The notes: generated by a model from the letters alone, not told the origin. Counted from the first letter of the stretch, positions 8,906 to 19,224 are shown. The stretch: DNA of 64,000 nt from Primorskyibacter marinus (GCF_003313245.1 NZ_QJSD01000001.1:620001-684000), one strand, 5' to 3'. Numbers and translations are program-made.

Positions 8906-10318
8906 TCACTCAACCTCGGCGTCGTCTTCGACATGGGCGATGCGCGCACCGGCCTTCGAAGACGTCACCACACCCAGGGATTTCAGTTTGCGGTGCAGCG
9001 CCGAGCGTTCCATGCCGACAAAGCTGGCCGTCCGGCTGATATTGCCCCCGAACCGGTTGATCTGGGTCAGTAGATATTCACGCTCGAACGCTTCGCGTGC
9101 CTCGCGCAGCGGCAAGGTCGCCAGCGTGCCCGACAGGACCACGCGGTTTTCATCGCCTTCGGGCACACCGCTGTCCTGCGGCAACTCGCGCGCCGTGATC
9201 TCGTCATGGCCTTCGCCAAGGATCAGCACGCGTTCCACCAGATTCTTCAACTGGCGCACATTGCCGGGCCAGACCATCGTCTGCATCAGCGCCACCGCTT
9301 CATCGCTAAGCGCGCGCTGCGGCAGGCCTTGGGTCTTGTGACATTGGTCGATGAAATGCTTGGCCAGCAGCGGAATATCCTCGCGCCGATCCTCAAGGCT
9401 GGGCACGGCAATCGGCACCACGTTGAGCCGGTGATACAGTTCCTGCCGGAACGTGCCCGCCGCAATCTCTGCCTCCAGATTGCGCCCGGTGGACGAGATC
9501 ACCCGCAGATCGACGCGCACCTTGTCGGCACCGCCCACCCGTGTGAATTGCTGATCGACCATCACCCGCAGGATCTTGGACTGCGTGCCAAGCGGCATGT
9601 CGGCGACCTCGTCGAAATAGATCACGCCACCATGCGCCTGCTCCAGAAGTCCCGGCTCCACCCCGCGATCAGACCCTTCGCGCCCGAACAGCACCTCTTC
9701 CATGCTCTCTGGCGACACGCCTGCGCAATTCACGGTGATGAACGGACCCGAGGCACGATTGGAATGGGCGTGGATATAGCGCGCGGCAACTTCCTTGCCC
9801 GATCCCGGCGGGCCGGACAGCATCACGCGACCATTGGATTTTGTCACCTTGTCGAGTTGACTGATCAGGCCACGAAACGCGGCGCTTTCGCCGATGATCT
9901 CGGACGGATGGCTGTCCTTGCGTTTCAGTTTCTGGTTCTCGCGGCGCAGACGGCTGGTTTCCATCGCGCGGCGGATCACCACCAGCAACTGATCGATATT
10001 GAACGGCTTTTCGATGAAGTCATAGGCCCCCTGCTTGATCGCCGCGACGGCAATCTCGATATTGCCGTGGCCCGAGATTATGACCACGGGCACGTCGGGG
10101 TTGTCGCGCTTGACGGTCTTGAGGATGTCGATCCCGTCCATCTTGCTGTCCTTCAGCCAGATATCCAGGATCAGCAGCGAGGGCGGCTCGGCGTTGATTT
10201 CGGCCATGGCCTCGTTGGAATTTCCGGCCAGCCGCGTGGTATAGCCTTCGTCTTCAAGAATATCCCCGATCAGCTCGCGGATATCGCGTTCGTCATCGAC
10301 GATCAAAATGTCACTCAT
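8906..10318 (-). CDS. ntrX: Nitrogen regulation response regulator NtrX
   Basis: A 470-residue regulator with a receiver domain (phosphoacceptor Asp52 in LLILDIWLKD, Lys in IEKPFN), an AAA+ domain with Walker A GPPGSGKE and Walker B YFDEVAD, and a C-terminal Fis-type helix-turn-helix (GGNISRTASFVGMERSALHR). Where sigma-54 activators carry GAFTGA, this protein reads LFGREGSDRGVEPGLLEQA, so it cannot engage sigma-54 in the usual way; this is a known feature of alphaproteobacterial NtrX. Its ATG overlaps the ntrY stop (ATGA). NtrYX responds to nitrogen and redox/oxygen status and affects the cell envelope in related species. Confidence 0.95.
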   Translation of the reverse strand: MSDILIVDDERDIRELIGDILEDEGYTTRLAGNSNEAMAEINAEPPSLLILDIWLKDSKMDGIDILKTVKRDNPDVPVVIISGHGNIEIAVAAIKQGAYDFIEKPFNIDQLLVVIRRAMETSRLRRENQKLKRKDSHPSEIIGESAAFRGLISQLDKVTKSNGRVMLSGPPGSGKEVAARYIHAHSNRASGPFITVNCAGVSPESMEEVLFGREGSDRGVEPGLLEQAHGGVIYFDEVADMPLGTQSKILRVMVDQQFTRVGGADKVRVDLRVISSTGRNLEAEIAAGTFRQELYHRLNVVPIAVPSLEDRREDIPLLAKHFIDQCHKTQGLPQRALSDEAVALMQTMVWPGNVRQLKNLVERVLILGEGHDEITARELPQDSGVPEGDENRVVLSGTLATLPLREAREAFEREYLLTQINRFGGNISRTASFVGMERSALHRKLKSLGVVTSSKAGARIAHVEDDAEVE

Positions 10319-12588
10319 ACGACCCTCGTTCCTGTTGTGGACGGCTCGGCCATCGCGGCCGCCCCCGTTTCACCAAGCGGCAGACGGATGACCGCCATTG
10401 CGCCGCGATGCGATGCGCCGTCAAACACCGGCGCATCTTCGAGGACGAGGCTGCCGCCATGCTCCTCGATGATTTTCTTGACGATCGGCAGGCCAAGCCC
10501 GGTGCCCTTGTCACGGGTGGTGACATAGGGTTCGAACAGGCTGGCCCGGTCTTCGGGCAGGCCGACGCCATTGTCCATGATACGGATCTCGGCCCGGTCC
10601 CCGTCCCGTTTCAGCGTGACGCGGATTTGCGGGACAAACCCGCTTTCGACACCCTCTTCCATCCGGCTTTCAATCGCTTCACCGGCGTTCTTGATCAGGT
10701 TCGTCAACGCCTGACCGATCATGGTGGCGTCCAGCTCTGCCGCCATGTCGCCGCCTTCAAAATCGGTGACGAAGCGCACATCGGGCTGGCCTGCCTCTTG
10801 CAACAGCACCGCCCCGCGCAACAGGTCCATGACGTTCTCGGGGCGGCGCTCCGGCTCTGGCATGCGGGCGAATTTGGAAAATTCATCGACAATGCGCCGC
10901 AGATCATTGGTCTGCCGGACGATGACGCCGGTCAACTGGTCAAGGCTTTCACCCGATTCCTCATCCAACTGGCGGCGAAACTTGCGTTTGATGCGTTCGG
11001 CCGACAGCTGGATCGGTGTGAGCGGGTTCTTGATTTCATGCGCGATACGGCGCGCCACATCCCCCCATGCCGCCATCCGCTGCGCGCTGACCAGCGTGGT
11101 CACGTCATCAAAGGCCACCACGAAGCCTTCAAGACTGCCATTCGCGCGGCGGCGGTTGGACATTCGCACCAGCAGATGTTCCAGTCGCCCTTCCCGGCTG
11201 ACCTTTACCTCTTCTTGCAGGGTCTCGTTGCCACCATTCCGCAGCTTCTCAAAGACCGGACCGAACTCCGGGACCGACACGGAAATGGGCATCGACTGCT
11301 GGTCCGCGCTCCAGGCAAGAAGGCGTTCGGCAGAGCGGTTGACGAAGGTCACACGCCCGCCCTCGTCCAGCCCGACAACACCCGATGTGACAGAGGTCAG
11401 CACGGAATCGAACAGGCGCTGGCGACGCTCGATCTGGCGGGTATTGTCCAGCAATGTGTTGCGCTGGCCCTTCAATTGCCGGGTCATCTGGTTGAAGTAG
11501 CGCCCCAGCATGGCGATCTCGTCATCGCCGTCTTCCTCGACAACCTGCACGTCCAGATCGCCGGAACCCACCTGCTGTGCCGCACCGGCCAGACGCCCCA
11601 CCGGACGCGACAGCCGTTCGGCAAACCACATGCCCAGCCAGACGGCGGCAAGGATCAGCAACATCGCAAAACCAAGATACAGCATCGCGAAATCAAACAG
11701 ACGCCGTCCGCGCTCGCTTTCCTGTTGCTGATAGAAACGCGCGGTTTGCTGTGTTTCGTCCAACAGGTTGAGAATTGCGCCATCGACCTCGCGGCTGACA
11801 TAAAGAAACCTGTCGACAAACGCGTTCAGCGGCACCAAGGCGCGAAACTCGTTATTGTCCCAGTCGGGGATCAGCGCGACGCCTTGCTCTCGCGCCTCTG
11901 CGATACGGCCAGACGTCGGTTGTTCATAGTCGAAAAGGTAAGACCGTTCGCCGCGTGCGCGGACTTCGCCGGCACTGTCGATCACATAAGCCTCGCGCAG
12001 CCCGCGCTGGATCTGGCTTTGTCCCGTTCCCAAGACCTGCCGGACTTCGCCGTCATTCATCGCGAATGTCGCGCGCCGGTTGGCATCGATGAAAGCCGCC
12101 AGTGCCTGGGCATCCTGGGTCAGCCCTTCGCGATGCTCGGCCTCATAGGATTCCGCCGCCTCGAGCGAAGCCCCGACAACGGCGCGCACCCGGTCCGAAA
12201 ACCATGCCTCCAGCCCGATATTGATCGTCAGCACCGCAAAGACCGCAACAGTCACCGTCGGCAACAAGGCCATCAGCGCGAACACGCCAGTCAGCCTGAG
12301 ATGAAGCCGCGAGCCCGCAGATTTGGCCCGCCGCGCCGACACCATGCGCGCCACGCGCTGCAACACCAATGCCGCAACAAGCAGGACATAGACAAAATCC
12401 GCAAGCAGGATCAGCCGCAACGGCATGGATGCCGCCCCCTGATCCAGCGGCCCGAGAATCGCAAATGTCGCCGCCGCCAGCACCGGCCCCAGCAAGACCA
12501 GCCCCAACGTTGCCGCGTTCTGGAAACGGCGTTGTCGCCGCAGCCGGTTGAACCGGGTCCAGGTCAAGGCTCGTGCCTTTAAGGCCAC
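10315..12588 (-). CDS. ntrY: Sensor histidine kinase NtrY
   Basis: A membrane kinase of 757 residues from the chosen start. It has two N-terminal membrane segments, a third after RLHLRLTGVFALMALLPTV, a periplasmic loop, another membrane segment (FAMLYLGFAMLLILAAVWLG), HAMP, PAS (RLFDSVLTSVTSGVVGLDE), the dimerisation/phosphoacceptor H-box [18 protein letters not shown], and HATPase N and G boxes (NLIKNAGEAI, DNGVGLPED, GTGLGLPIVKKI). The start is placed at a GTG at 12588 because GAGGGCGACCT sits just before it; a TTG at 12627 is the longer alternative. It is coupled to ntrX by an ATGA overlap and lies 100 nt after ntrC. Confidence 0.93.
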   Translation of the reverse strand: MALKARALTWTRFNRLRRQRRFQNAATLGLVLLGPVLAAATFAILGPLDQGAASMPLRLILLADFVYVLLVAALVLQRVARMVSARRAKSAGSRLHLRLTGVFALMALLPTVTVAVFAVLTINIGLEAWFSDRVRAVVGASLEAAESYEAEHREGLTQDAQALAAFIDANRRATFAMNDGEVRQVLGTGQSQIQRGLREAYVIDSAGEVRARGERSYLFDYEQPTSGRIAEAREQGVALIPDWDNNEFRALVPLNAFVDRFLYVSREVDGAILNLLDETQQTARFYQQQESERGRRLFDFAMLYLGFAMLLILAAVWLGMWFAERLSRPVGRLAGAAQQVGSGDLDVQVVEEDGDDEIAMLGRYFNQMTRQLKGQRNTLLDNTRQIERRQRLFDSVLTSVTSGVVGLDEGGRVTFVNRSAERLLAWSADQQSMPISVSVPEFGPVFEKLRNGGNETLQEEVKVSREGRLEHLLVRMSNRRRANGSLEGFVVAFDDVTTLVSAQRMAAWGDVARRIAHEIKNPLTPIQLSAERIKRKFRRQLDEESGESLDQLTGVIVRQTNDLRRIVDEFSKFARMPEPERRPENVMDLLRGAVLLQEAGQPDVRFVTDFEGGDMAAELDATMIGQALTNLIKNAGEAIESRMEEGVESGFVPQIRVTLKRDGDRAEIRIMDNGVGLPEDRASLFEPYVTTRDKGTGLGLPIVKKIIEEHGGSLVLEDAPVFDGASHRGAMAVIRLPLGETGAAAMAEPSTTGTRVV

Positions 12589-12688
12589 AGGTCGCCCTCT
12601 TCTTGATGTGCTGCCCAAGGCAGCCAACCGCCATATCTAGTGGTCCTTTCCGGAACCGAAGCACCGGGGCCACTGTTATGTTGCCCTT

Positions 12689-14062
12689 TTACATCAACTT
12701 GCGGCGCCGTGTCACGCTAATATCCAGATCGGTGATTTTCTTGCGCAACGTATTGCGGTTGATCCCCAGAAGATCGGCACATTTGGCCTGATTTCCACCC
12801 GTCGCATCCAAGGCAATCTCGATCAGCGGTGCCTCTATTTCGCGCAGAATGCGCGAATACAGGCCCGGCGGCGGCAGCATGTTGTCGTGCAGATCAAAAT
12901 AGCGCCGCAAGTGCCGCGCCACGCTGGCCGAAAGCTTTTCGACATCGCTGCCGCCGCGCAGAACCGGGCCCATTTCGGGCTGATTGCCCAGCACCGTCTC
13001 TACCTCTGTCCGGCTGATCTCGTCCGAGCGGCTGGTCAGTCCCAGCCGACGCACGGCGTTTTCCAACTGCCGCACATTGCCCGGCCAGCTATAGGCGCGG
13101 AACAGCTCTTCGGCTTCGCGCGACAGCCATCGCTTCGGGGCACCGTCGCGTTCTTCACGGGACAGGAAATGTTCGGTCAACAGCGCAATATCGTCCACAC
13201 GTTCACGCAACGCGGGCACAGTCAGCGTTGCCCCGCACAGCCGGTAATACAGATCTGGACGCACACGGCCCTCTTCCATCGCGACTGCCAGATCGCTTTG
13301 ACTGGTGGCCATGAAACGCGGGACATGATCGCCGGGGGCATCCATCATGCGGACAAGCCGCGCCTGCATCTCATCGTCGAGATTGGCGATCTCGTCGATC
13401 AGAAGCGTGCCGCCCTTGACCCGCGCCAGAACGCGCATCGGGCCTTCAAGCTCTTGCAAATCGGCCGCAGCCACCGTCACGAAAGGCAATGTGCGACGGT
13501 CGGAAAAATCATGAACCGCCCGCGCGATCAGGCTTTTTCCGGTGCCGCTTTCCCCGCAGATCAGAACTGACAGATCGGTGTTCATCACCCGCGCGACCAA
13601 CCGGTAAAGCGCCTGCATCGCCGCGGTCTTGCCAACCAGCGGAAGATCGTCCGGCGTATCCGTCAGATCATCAGACCGCGATGCCTGCGGCACATGGCGT
13701 CTGCTTTCCAGCGCCCGCGCGGTGCGCTTCATCAGGTCCGGCAGGTCAAACGGTTTGGGCAGGTAATCATAGGCCTCGGCCTCGGCCGCCTGAATCGCCG
13801 TCATGATGGTGTTCTGCGCCGAGATCACGATCACCGGCAATCCGGGCCGGTCCTGCGCAATCCGGGGCAGCATCTCCAGCCCGTTCCCGTCAGGCATCAT
13901 CACATCCGAGATCACCACGTCGCCCTTGCCCTCTGCCACCCATCGCATCAGCGTGGTCAGCGAGCTGGTCGCGTGGACCTTGCATCCGGCACGCGTCAGC
14001 GCCTGGGTCAGAACCGTTCGGATCGTGCGGTCGTCATCGGCGACCAGAACCGTGCCATCCAT
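12689..14062 (-). CDS. ntrC: Nitrogen regulation response regulator NtrC (no GAFTGA)
   Basis: A 457-residue regulator: receiver domain (Asp53 in [11 protein letters not shown], Lys in LPKPFDLP), AAA+ domain with Walker [11 protein letters not shown] and Walker [10 protein letters not shown], and a Fis-type helix-turn-helix at the end ([20 protein letters not shown]). The central domain goes from [20 protein letters not shown] straight to Walker B without GAFTGA, as in Rhodobacter capsulatus NtrC, which activates sigma-70 promoters. The ATG at 14062 shares one base with the ntrB stop (TGATG). The frame extends 29 codons upstream inside ntrB without resemblance to NtrC. Confidence 0.95.
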   Translation of the reverse strand: MDGTVLVADDDRTIRTVLTQALTRAGCKVHATSSLTTLMRWVAEGKGDVVISDVMMPDGNGLEMLPRIAQDRPGLPVIVISAQNTIMTAIQAAEAEAYDYLPKPFDLPDLMKRTARALESRRHVPQASRSDDLTDTPDDLPLVGKTAAMQALYRLVARVMNTDLSVLICGESGTGKSLIARAVHDFSDRRTLPFVTVAAADLQELEGPMRVLARVKGGTLLIDEIANLDDEMQARLVRMMDAPGDHVPRFMATSQSDLAVAMEEGRVRPDLYYRLCGATLTVPALRERVDDIALLTEHFLSREERDGAPKRWLSREAEELFRAYSWPGNVRQLENAVRRLGLTSRSDEISRTEVETVLGNQPEMGPVLRGGSDVEKLSASVARHLRRYFDLHDNMLPPPGLYSRILREIEAPLIEIALDATGGNQAKCADLLGINRNTLRKKITDLDISVTRRRKLM

Positions 14063-15144
14063 CAATCTTTCTCCTTGAGTTCCCGCGCGGCTCGCGGAAG
14101 CGAGATTTGAAAAACGGTGCGACCAGGCACTGAGGTGACCGATATCCACCCGTCATGGTCAGAGATGATCTTGTTCACCAGCGCCAATCCCAGCCCGGTG
14201 CCGTTCTCGCGGCCCGAAACGAAAGGATCGAAAATGTCGCCCTTGATGTTGTCCGGCAGGCCGGGACCATCATCCGTGATTTCGATTTGCAGCGGCAGCG
14301 CCTGCCCTGACCCATTCGACCGGCGCAGACGAAAGCTGTGTTCATAAAAACTGCGAAGGCGGATCGTGCCGCCCTTCGGCCCTGCGGCCTGCGCTGCGTT
14401 TTTCAGCAGGTTCAAAATCACTTGCAACAATTGGTCCGGATCGCCGCAGGCCATCGGCAGGGACGGGTCGTAATCCTCGACGATCCGCATCTGCGCGCCA
14501 AACCCCAGCAAGGCAGAACGACGGGCGCGATCCAGAACATCGTGGATATTCACATCGCGGCGTTCCGGCGGCGACAGGTTTCCGAATTGCTCGACCTGTT
14601 CAAGCAGCTTTACGATCCTTCGGCTTTCTTCGACAATAAGGTCTGTAAGTTCAAGGTCTTCCGGTGCGAGGTTCATGCTAAGAAGCTGCGCGGCACCGGT
14701 GATGCCCGCCAGCGGGTTCTTGATTTCATGGGCCAGCATCTCGGCCATGCCGATGGCGGATTTCGCCGCGGATTTCACCGAATGACTTTGCGTCATCCGT
14801 CCGGCCAGCTCGCGCGGCGAAATCAGCATCATCATCCAGCCCGGCCTGCCCGCCACGGGCGCAAGCGACAGATTACACTGCAAGGGTGCACGGTTGCCCG
14901 GTCCCACATCGACATCATTGACGAAAAGCGGGGTGCCGTTCCTGCGCGCCCGTTCGATACTGTCTTCCAGCGGCGCGTCGATCATCAGCCTGTCCCAGAT
15001 CGGCTGTCCGGCCAGCGATTTGGACGAATTGTTCATAAACCCTTCGGCGGCGGGGTTGAGATCGGCAATATTCTCATCCTCGTCGATCAGGATTGCCGGG
15101 ACGGGCAACGAGGACCAGATCGCATTGCTCAACTCGGGGGTCAT
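14062..15144 (-). CDS. ntrB: Nitrogen regulation sensor kinase NtrB
   Basis: A soluble 360-residue kinase with an N-terminal PAS domain ([16 protein letters not shown]) and H-box [20 protein letters not shown] with phosphoacceptor His139. The HATPase domain has N box [11 protein letters not shown]1 DDGPGLPD and G2 [12 protein letters not shown]. In the nitrogen cascade the PII protein controls NtrB, which phosphorylates or dephosphorylates NtrC. The ATG at 15144 overlaps the dusB stop (ATGA). The dusB(nifR3)-ntrB-ntrC order is the classical Rhodobacter nitrogen-regulation operon. Confidence 0.96.
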   Translation of the reverse strand: MTPELSNAIWSSLPVPAILIDEDENIADLNPAAEGFMNNSSKSLAGQPIWDRLMIDAPLEDSIERARRNGTPLFVNDVDVGPGNRAPLQCNLSLAPVAGRPGWMMMLISPRELAGRMTQSHSVKSAAKSAIGMAEMLAHEIKNPLAGITGAAQLLSMNLAPEDLELTDLIVEESRRIVKLLEQVEQFGNLSPPERRDVNIHDVLDRARRSALLGFGAQMRIVEDYDPSLPMACGDPDQLLQVILNLLKNAAQAAGPKGGTIRLRSFYEHSFRLRRSNGSGQALPLQIEITDDGPGLPDNIKGDIFDPFVSGRENGTGLGLALVNKIISDHDGWISVTSVPGRTVFQISLPRAARELKEKD

Positions 15145-16127
15145 GCTGCGGCGACCCCCTGCCCGTACAGCAAGGCCGGCTCCAGCCTGTCCAACACCTC
15201 TGCGGGGGTTTTGGCGGTCAGGATGCGACGCCGCATCGGTGCCGCGGTTCCGGCCACATCCATGTACCAGCCCAGATGCTTGCGCGAGACACGCAGACCA
15301 AGATCTTCGCCGTAGAAGGACAGCATTGCCTCGTAATGCCCCGCGACCAAGGCGACCAGTGCCGATCCATGCGGGATTTGTGGCGCGGGATGCCCGTGCA
15401 GCGCAGATGCAACCTGTGCCAGCAGCCATGGCTGACCCTGCGCGCCGCGTCCGATCATCACCCCGTCGGCACCCGATTGCGCCCTTGCCTGCCGGGCAGT
15501 TGCAATATTCACAATATCACCATTTGCAATCACCGGGATCGCCACGGCCTGCTTGACTGCGCGGATCGCAGCCCAATCGGCGCGGCCATTGTAAAACTGA
15601 CACCGCGTGCGGCCATGCACGGTAATCATCTGCACGCCCGCGCCCTCTGCCTTTCGGGCAATATCCGGCGCATTCAGACAGTCGCTGTCCCAGCCCAAGC
15701 GCATTTTCAACGTCACCGGAAGGTTAACTGCCCCTACCACCGCCTCGATCAGACGCAGCGCGTGATCCGGGTCGCGCATCAGCGCCGAACCGGAATAGCC
15801 GCCGACCACCTTCTTTGCCGGGCAGCCCATATTGATGTCGATGACACGCGCGCCGTTGGCCGCGACCATGCGGGCAGCCTCTGCCATCCAATAGGCATCG
15901 CGGCCCGCCAGTTGCACCGACGTATTGGCGCGGCCGAAACCAAGCTCTGCTTTTTCGCGCACGCCGGGCCTTGCCTGCACCATTTCCTGGCTTGCCACCA
16001 TTTCACTGACCACCAGACCCGCTCCGAAACCTGAAACCAGTTCTCGGAACGGCAAATCCGTGATTCCCGCCATGGGCGCGAGCAGTATCGGCGGATTGAC
16101 GGTGATTTCTGCCAGTTTGATGGACAC
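15141..16127 (-). CDS. dusB: tRNA-dihydrouridine synthase DusB (NifR3)
   Basis: A 328-residue FMN enzyme that reduces specific uridines in the tRNA D-loop. Visible motifs are LAPMAGITDLPFRELV (FMN site), DINMGCPAKKVVGGYSGSAL with the catalytic Cys, VTLKMRLGWD, TVHGRTRCQFYNG and IGRGAQGQPWLL. The start is taken as a GTG at 16127 (MSIKLAEITVNPP), which gives the normal length; in-frame codons continue upstream but look non-coding. It is the first gene of the operon continuing into ntrB, and its promoter must lie in the 182-nt divergent gap shared with ispDF. Confidence 0.95.
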   Translation of the reverse strand: MSIKLAEITVNPPILLAPMAGITDLPFRELVSGFGAGLVVSEMVASQEMVQARPGVREKAELGFGRANTSVQLAGRDAYWMAEAARMVAANGARVIDINMGCPAKKVVGGYSGSALMRDPDHALRLIEAVVGAVNLPVTLKMRLGWDSDCLNAPDIARKAEGAGVQMITVHGRTRCQFYNGRADWAAIRAVKQAVAIPVIANGDIVNIATARQARAQSGADGVMIGRGAQGQPWLLAQVASALHGHPAPQIPHGSALVALVAGHYEAMLSFYGEDLGLRVSRKHLGWYMDVAGTAAPMRRRILTAKTPAEVLDRLEPALLYGQGVAAA

Positions 16128-16309
16128 TTGCCTAATCCTTATGCAGTCGATCTTGGGGTAGCCCAGCCTCGCTCTTACTGCAATCTCCGAGGCCGTCTTT
16201 CGGCTCAGCGAACGCGCCACTGCCCATTTTTTGTGCAAAACGTCCGGGATCATTGCACAGCGCAGGGCCAAGGCCTAGACAGGCGCAACTTTAAAAAAGG
16301 GGGGCTGCG

Positions 16310-17449
16310 ATGCGCACAGCCGCAATCATCGTTGCCGCCGGCCGCGGCGTCCGGGCGGGTGGCCCGCTGCCCAAGCAATGGCAGACCATTGCCGGGCGCA
16401 GCGTCGCGGGTTGGACTCTTCGAGCTTTTGCAGATGCCCCCGATATAGATGAGATCGTGCTGGTCGTGCATGAGGACGATATGCCCCGCGCCCGAAGCCT
16501 GCCCGAAGCGGAGGGCGCGATGCTGGTCGTCGGCGGTGCCGACCGGGCCGCGTCGGTGCGTGCCGGGCTGGACGCTCTTGCGTACGCGCCGCCGGACCGC
16601 GTGCTTATTCACGATGTGGCGCGCCCATGCGTGCGACAAACCCTGATTGCCGAAGTCTGTCGCGCGCTGGAGACAGCCCCCGGTGCGGCCCCGGCATTGG
16701 CGGTCAGCGATGCGCTTTGGACGGGCGCAGGGGGGGTCGTCACCGGGGCACAGCCGCGCGACGGACTCTTCCGGGCGCAAACGCCGCAGGGCTTTCACTA
16801 TGCCGCGATCCGGGACGCCCATGCCGCACGGAAAACGCCCGCCGCCGATGATGTCGAAGTTGCCCGCGCCGCCGGATTGCAGGTTGCCATCCTACCCGGC
16901 TCGGACGACAATCTGAAGATCACAACCCCCGGAGATTTCGTCCGGGCCGAAAAACTGTTGGTAGGTCAAATGGATATCAGACTGGGGAACGGGTTCGACG
17001 TGCATCGCTTCGGCGCTGGCGATCACGTCACGCTTTGCGGCGTGCAAGTGCCCCATGATCGCGGCCTTCTGGGCCATTCCGATGCCGATGTGGGCATGCA
17101 TGCGGTCACCGATGCAATTTATGGCGCACTGGCAATGGGCGATATTGGTCGTCACTTCCCACCCTCGGACCCGCAATGGAAAGGCGCGGACAGCGCCATC
17201 TTTCTGCGCCATGCCGTCGATCTTGCGGGCGAACACGGTTTTGCGATCTCGAATATCGACTGCACGTTGATTTGCGAGCGGCCAAAGATTGGCCCACACG
17301 CGCCGACCATGCAGACGGTGATGGCCGATCTCTTGCGGATCGAGGCATCGCGCGTTTCGGTCAAGGCCACGACAAGCGAACAACTTGGCTTTACCGGTCG
17401 CGAAGAAGGCATCGCCGCCCTTGCAACCGCAACACTGGTGAAAACATGA
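16310..17449 (+). CDS. ispDF: Bifunctional IspD/IspF of the MEP isoprenoid pathway
   Basis: A 379-residue fusion. Residues 1 to about 218 are 2-C-methyl-D-erythritol 4-phosphate cytidylyltransferase: [19 protein letters not shown] nucleotide loop, HDVARPCV and [10 protein letters not shown]. Residues 221-379 are the 2,4-cyclodiphosphate synthase: [32 protein letters not shown] with zinc-binding Asp/His residues, [17 protein letters not shown] and the end motif [19 protein letters not shown]. The fusion of the third and fifth pathway steps is typical of alphaproteobacteria. A GGGGGG run precedes the ATG. The stop overlaps the pgpA start (ATGA). Confidence 0.97.
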   Translation: MRTAAIIVAAGRGVRAGGPLPKQWQTIAGRSVAGWTLRAFADAPDIDEIVLVVHEDDMPRARSLPEAEGAMLVVGGADRAASVRAGLDALAYAPPDRVLIHDVARPCVRQTLIAEVCRALETAPGAAPALAVSDALWTGAGGVVTGAQPRDGLFRAQTPQGFHYAAIRDAHAARKTPAADDVEVARAAGLQVAILPGSDDNLKITTPGDFVRAEKLLVGQMDIRLGNGFDVHRFGAGDHVTLCGVQVPHDRGLLGHSDADVGMHAVTDAIYGALAMGDIGRHFPPSDPQWKGADSAIFLRHAVDLAGEHGFAISNIDCTLICERPKIGPHAPTMQTVMADLLRIEASRVSVKATTSEQLGFTGREEGIAALATATLVKT

Positions 17450-17934
17450 ACCATATGATCGCCACCTTCTTCGGCATCGGCCACATGCGCCCTGCCCCCG
17501 GCACATGGGGCTCGCTTGCCGCGCTGCCGGTTGCCTGGGCCATCATTCAACTGACGGGATTCTGGGGGTTGGCTTTGGCCACGGTGCTGGTTTTCTGGGC
17601 CGGATACCGCGCGACCAAGGTCGAGACGCGCGGTGCCGCCAATCATGACCCGTCAGAGATCGTGATCGACGAGGTCGCAGGTCAGTGGATTGCCCTGATG
17701 CCTGTCGCTTACGGTGCGGGCATGATGGGGGTGGACGTCTTGCGGCTTTGGCCCGGCTGGATCGCCGCTTTTGTACTGTTTCGCCTGTTCGACATCTGGA
17801 AACCCGGCCCCATTGGCTGGGCCGACCGGCGCAACGACGCGATGGGGGTCATGCTGGACGATGTGGTTGCCGGGATCTTCGCCGCAATCGCCACGATCGC
17901 GCTGGCAGCCCTGGCGCATGGGTTTCTGATGTGA
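17446..17934 (+). CDS. pgpA: Phosphatidylglycerophosphatase A
   Basis: A 162-residue membrane phosphatase that converts phosphatidylglycerophosphate to phosphatidylglycerol. Family motifs are [18 protein letters not shown] near the N-terminus, the acidic motif [18 protein letters not shown], and [15 protein letters not shown] followed by [13 protein letters not shown]. Two to three hydrophobic segments fit an inner-membrane protein. Start and stop overlap ispDF and pncC, so the three genes are translationally linked. Linkage to pncC is common in proteobacteria. Confidence 0.94.
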   Translation: MNHMIATFFGIGHMRPAPGTWGSLAALPVAWAIIQLTGFWGLALATVLVFWAGYRATKVETRGAANHDPSEIVIDEVAGQWIALMPVAYGAGMMGVDVLRLWPGWIAAFVLFRLFDIWKPGPIGWADRRNDAMGVMLDDVVAGIFAAIATIALAALAHGFLM

Positions 17935-18404
17935 CCCTTGCTGAGAAAATCTTGCAGCAGGCTGCCAACAAAGGCCTGACAATCACCACCGCCGAAAGCT
18001 GTACCGGCGGGATGGTTGCCGCCGCGATCACCGATATCGCCGGATCATCGGCGATATTCGAACGTGGCTTCGTGACCTATTCCAACCTTGCAAAGCAAGA
18101 CATGTTGGCTGTGCGGGCGCAAACGCTGGACAGCTTTGGCGCGGTTTCAGAACCCGTGGCGCAGGAAATGGCGCTTGGTGCCCGCAACGCCGCACATGCG
18201 GATATAGCGGTCGCCATCTCGGGCATTGCCGGGCCGGGCGGGTCAGAGTTCAAGCCTGAAGGGCGCGTGTGCTTTGCCACCGTGACCGCAACGGATAGCT
18301 TTGTCGAAACCATCGAATACGGTGCGCCGGGCCGGGCCGAGGTCCGCGCAGCCGCGCGTGATCACGCGCTGTCGCTGATCCTCAAAGCCATCCAGGCAGC
18401 CTAG
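17931..18404 (+). CDS. pncC: NMN amidohydrolase, CinA C-terminal domain type
   Basis: A 157-residue stand-alone CinA C-terminal domain that hydrolyses nicotinamide mononucleotide to nicotinic acid mononucleotide in the pyridine nucleotide salvage cycle. Signature motifs are TTAESCTGGMVAAAITDIAGSS in two overlapping parts, FVTYSNLAK and AISGIAGPGGS. The start is a GTG at 17931 that overlaps the pgpA stop codon. The larger N-terminal COG1058 domain of full-length CinA is absent, as in many alphaproteobacteria. Confidence 0.93.
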   Translation: MTLAEKILQQAANKGLTITTAESCTGGMVAAAITDIAGSSAIFERGFVTYSNLAKQDMLAVRAQTLDSFGAVSEPVAQEMALGARNAAHADIAVAISGIAGPGGSEFKPEGRVCFATVTATDSFVETIEYGAPGRAEVRAAARDHALSLILKAIQAA

Positions 18405-18443
18405 GCTCAAGCCGTGCTTTGGCGGTAATGAACGCCCTTGCAT

Positions 18444-18468
18444 GCCTGACCACCATGACATGTCAGGC
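18444..18468 (+). terminator. Possible hairpin after ispDF-pgpA-pncC
   Basis: An inverted repeat GCCTGAC/GTCAGGC with an 11-nt loop lies 40 nt after the pncC stop. No T-run follows, so it would be a weak intrinsic terminator or an mRNA 3' end protector. It sits between convergent genes. Confidence 0.35.
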
Positions 18469-18514
18469 ACCACCCGACGGACCCGGAGCGGCGCGACATC
18501 TTGCCCGACAAGCA

Positions 18515-19087
18515 TCAGGTCCAGGCTTCGAATCGCTGTTCGGCTTGCGGCTGATCCTGTTGGATCTGGGCATAGCCACGCTCTGCCGCGGCGCTCAGTG
18601 CTGATGCGCCGTGATTCGACTGGTCCTCTTCAGTGGGGGTGAGGACGATCGTCTTTGGAGCATTGCCGATAGATTCGATCATTGCCTGCTGCTGCGCATC
18701 GACCTGCGCCCGAAGCGCCTGAGCACGCGCCCGGCTCAGCTGTGTCTGATCGGCAGGACGCTCGTCCGGTTGCGCAATCTCCAGCCCGGTTGGTTGCAGT
18801 TCGGAACGGTCTGTCCTCGAACTGATAATGGGGTCGTTGCCCGTTGCCTCGTCGCCATTTGACCCGCCGGAAGCCGGCGGAAACGTCGCCTGTCCTGCAT
18901 AGCCGTTGGTCGTTCCTGTCCCGCCGCCCCCCGTGCTTGCGTCCGTGTTGTCGCTATCGGAGCTTTCGCTGATGGCGGGTGGTCCGCCGGACTGAGCCGT
19001 TTCTTCGGCTGGCGGTGCCGCGCCACCTGGACCGATGGACGGGTTCAAACCCGTTCCCGAACCAAATAGACTCTGCGTAAGTTGCAT
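18515..19087 (-). CDS. Low-complexity Gly/Ser/Thr/Gln-rich hypothetical protein
   Basis: A 190-residue protein I do not recognise. The first half is rich in Gly, Ser, Thr and Asp (for example STGGGGTGTTNGYAG). The second half is Ala/Gln/Glu-rich and probably helical (LSRARAQALRAQVDAQQQAM). It has no signal peptide or membrane segment. The start at 19087 (MQLTQSLFGSGTG) follows CAGAGGCAG; the open frame reaches 26 codons further without support. The disordered front and helical back resemble secreted or flagellum-associated proteins in appearance only. It is probably monocistronic. Confidence 0.6.
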   Translation of the reverse strand: MQLTQSLFGSGTGLNPSIGPGGAAPPAEETAQSGGPPAISESSDSDNTDASTGGGGTGTTNGYAGQATFPPASGGSNGDEATGNDPIISSRTDRSELQPTGLEIAQPDERPADQTQLSRARAQALRAQVDAQQQAMIESIGNAPKTIVLTPTEEDQSNHGASALSAAAERGYAQIQQDQPQAEQRFEAWT

Positions 19088-19224
19088 CTGCCTCTGTCTC
19101 CTGAAATCGTTTCGAACACGTTTATTTTTGCGTCGAAATGAGACGAAATCGGGGCAGATAGCCAAGTTCCGTTCATAATGGTTAACAGAACAGGTTGTCG
19201 TAAACGCCGCAAACGGAACAGGCG

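Noticed and set aside
10408-12582. 724-codon plus-strand frame opposite ntrY
   Set aside because: It is antisense to a certain gene, has no ribosome-binding site and shows the His/Gln/Arg-rich composition of GC-rich shadow frames.
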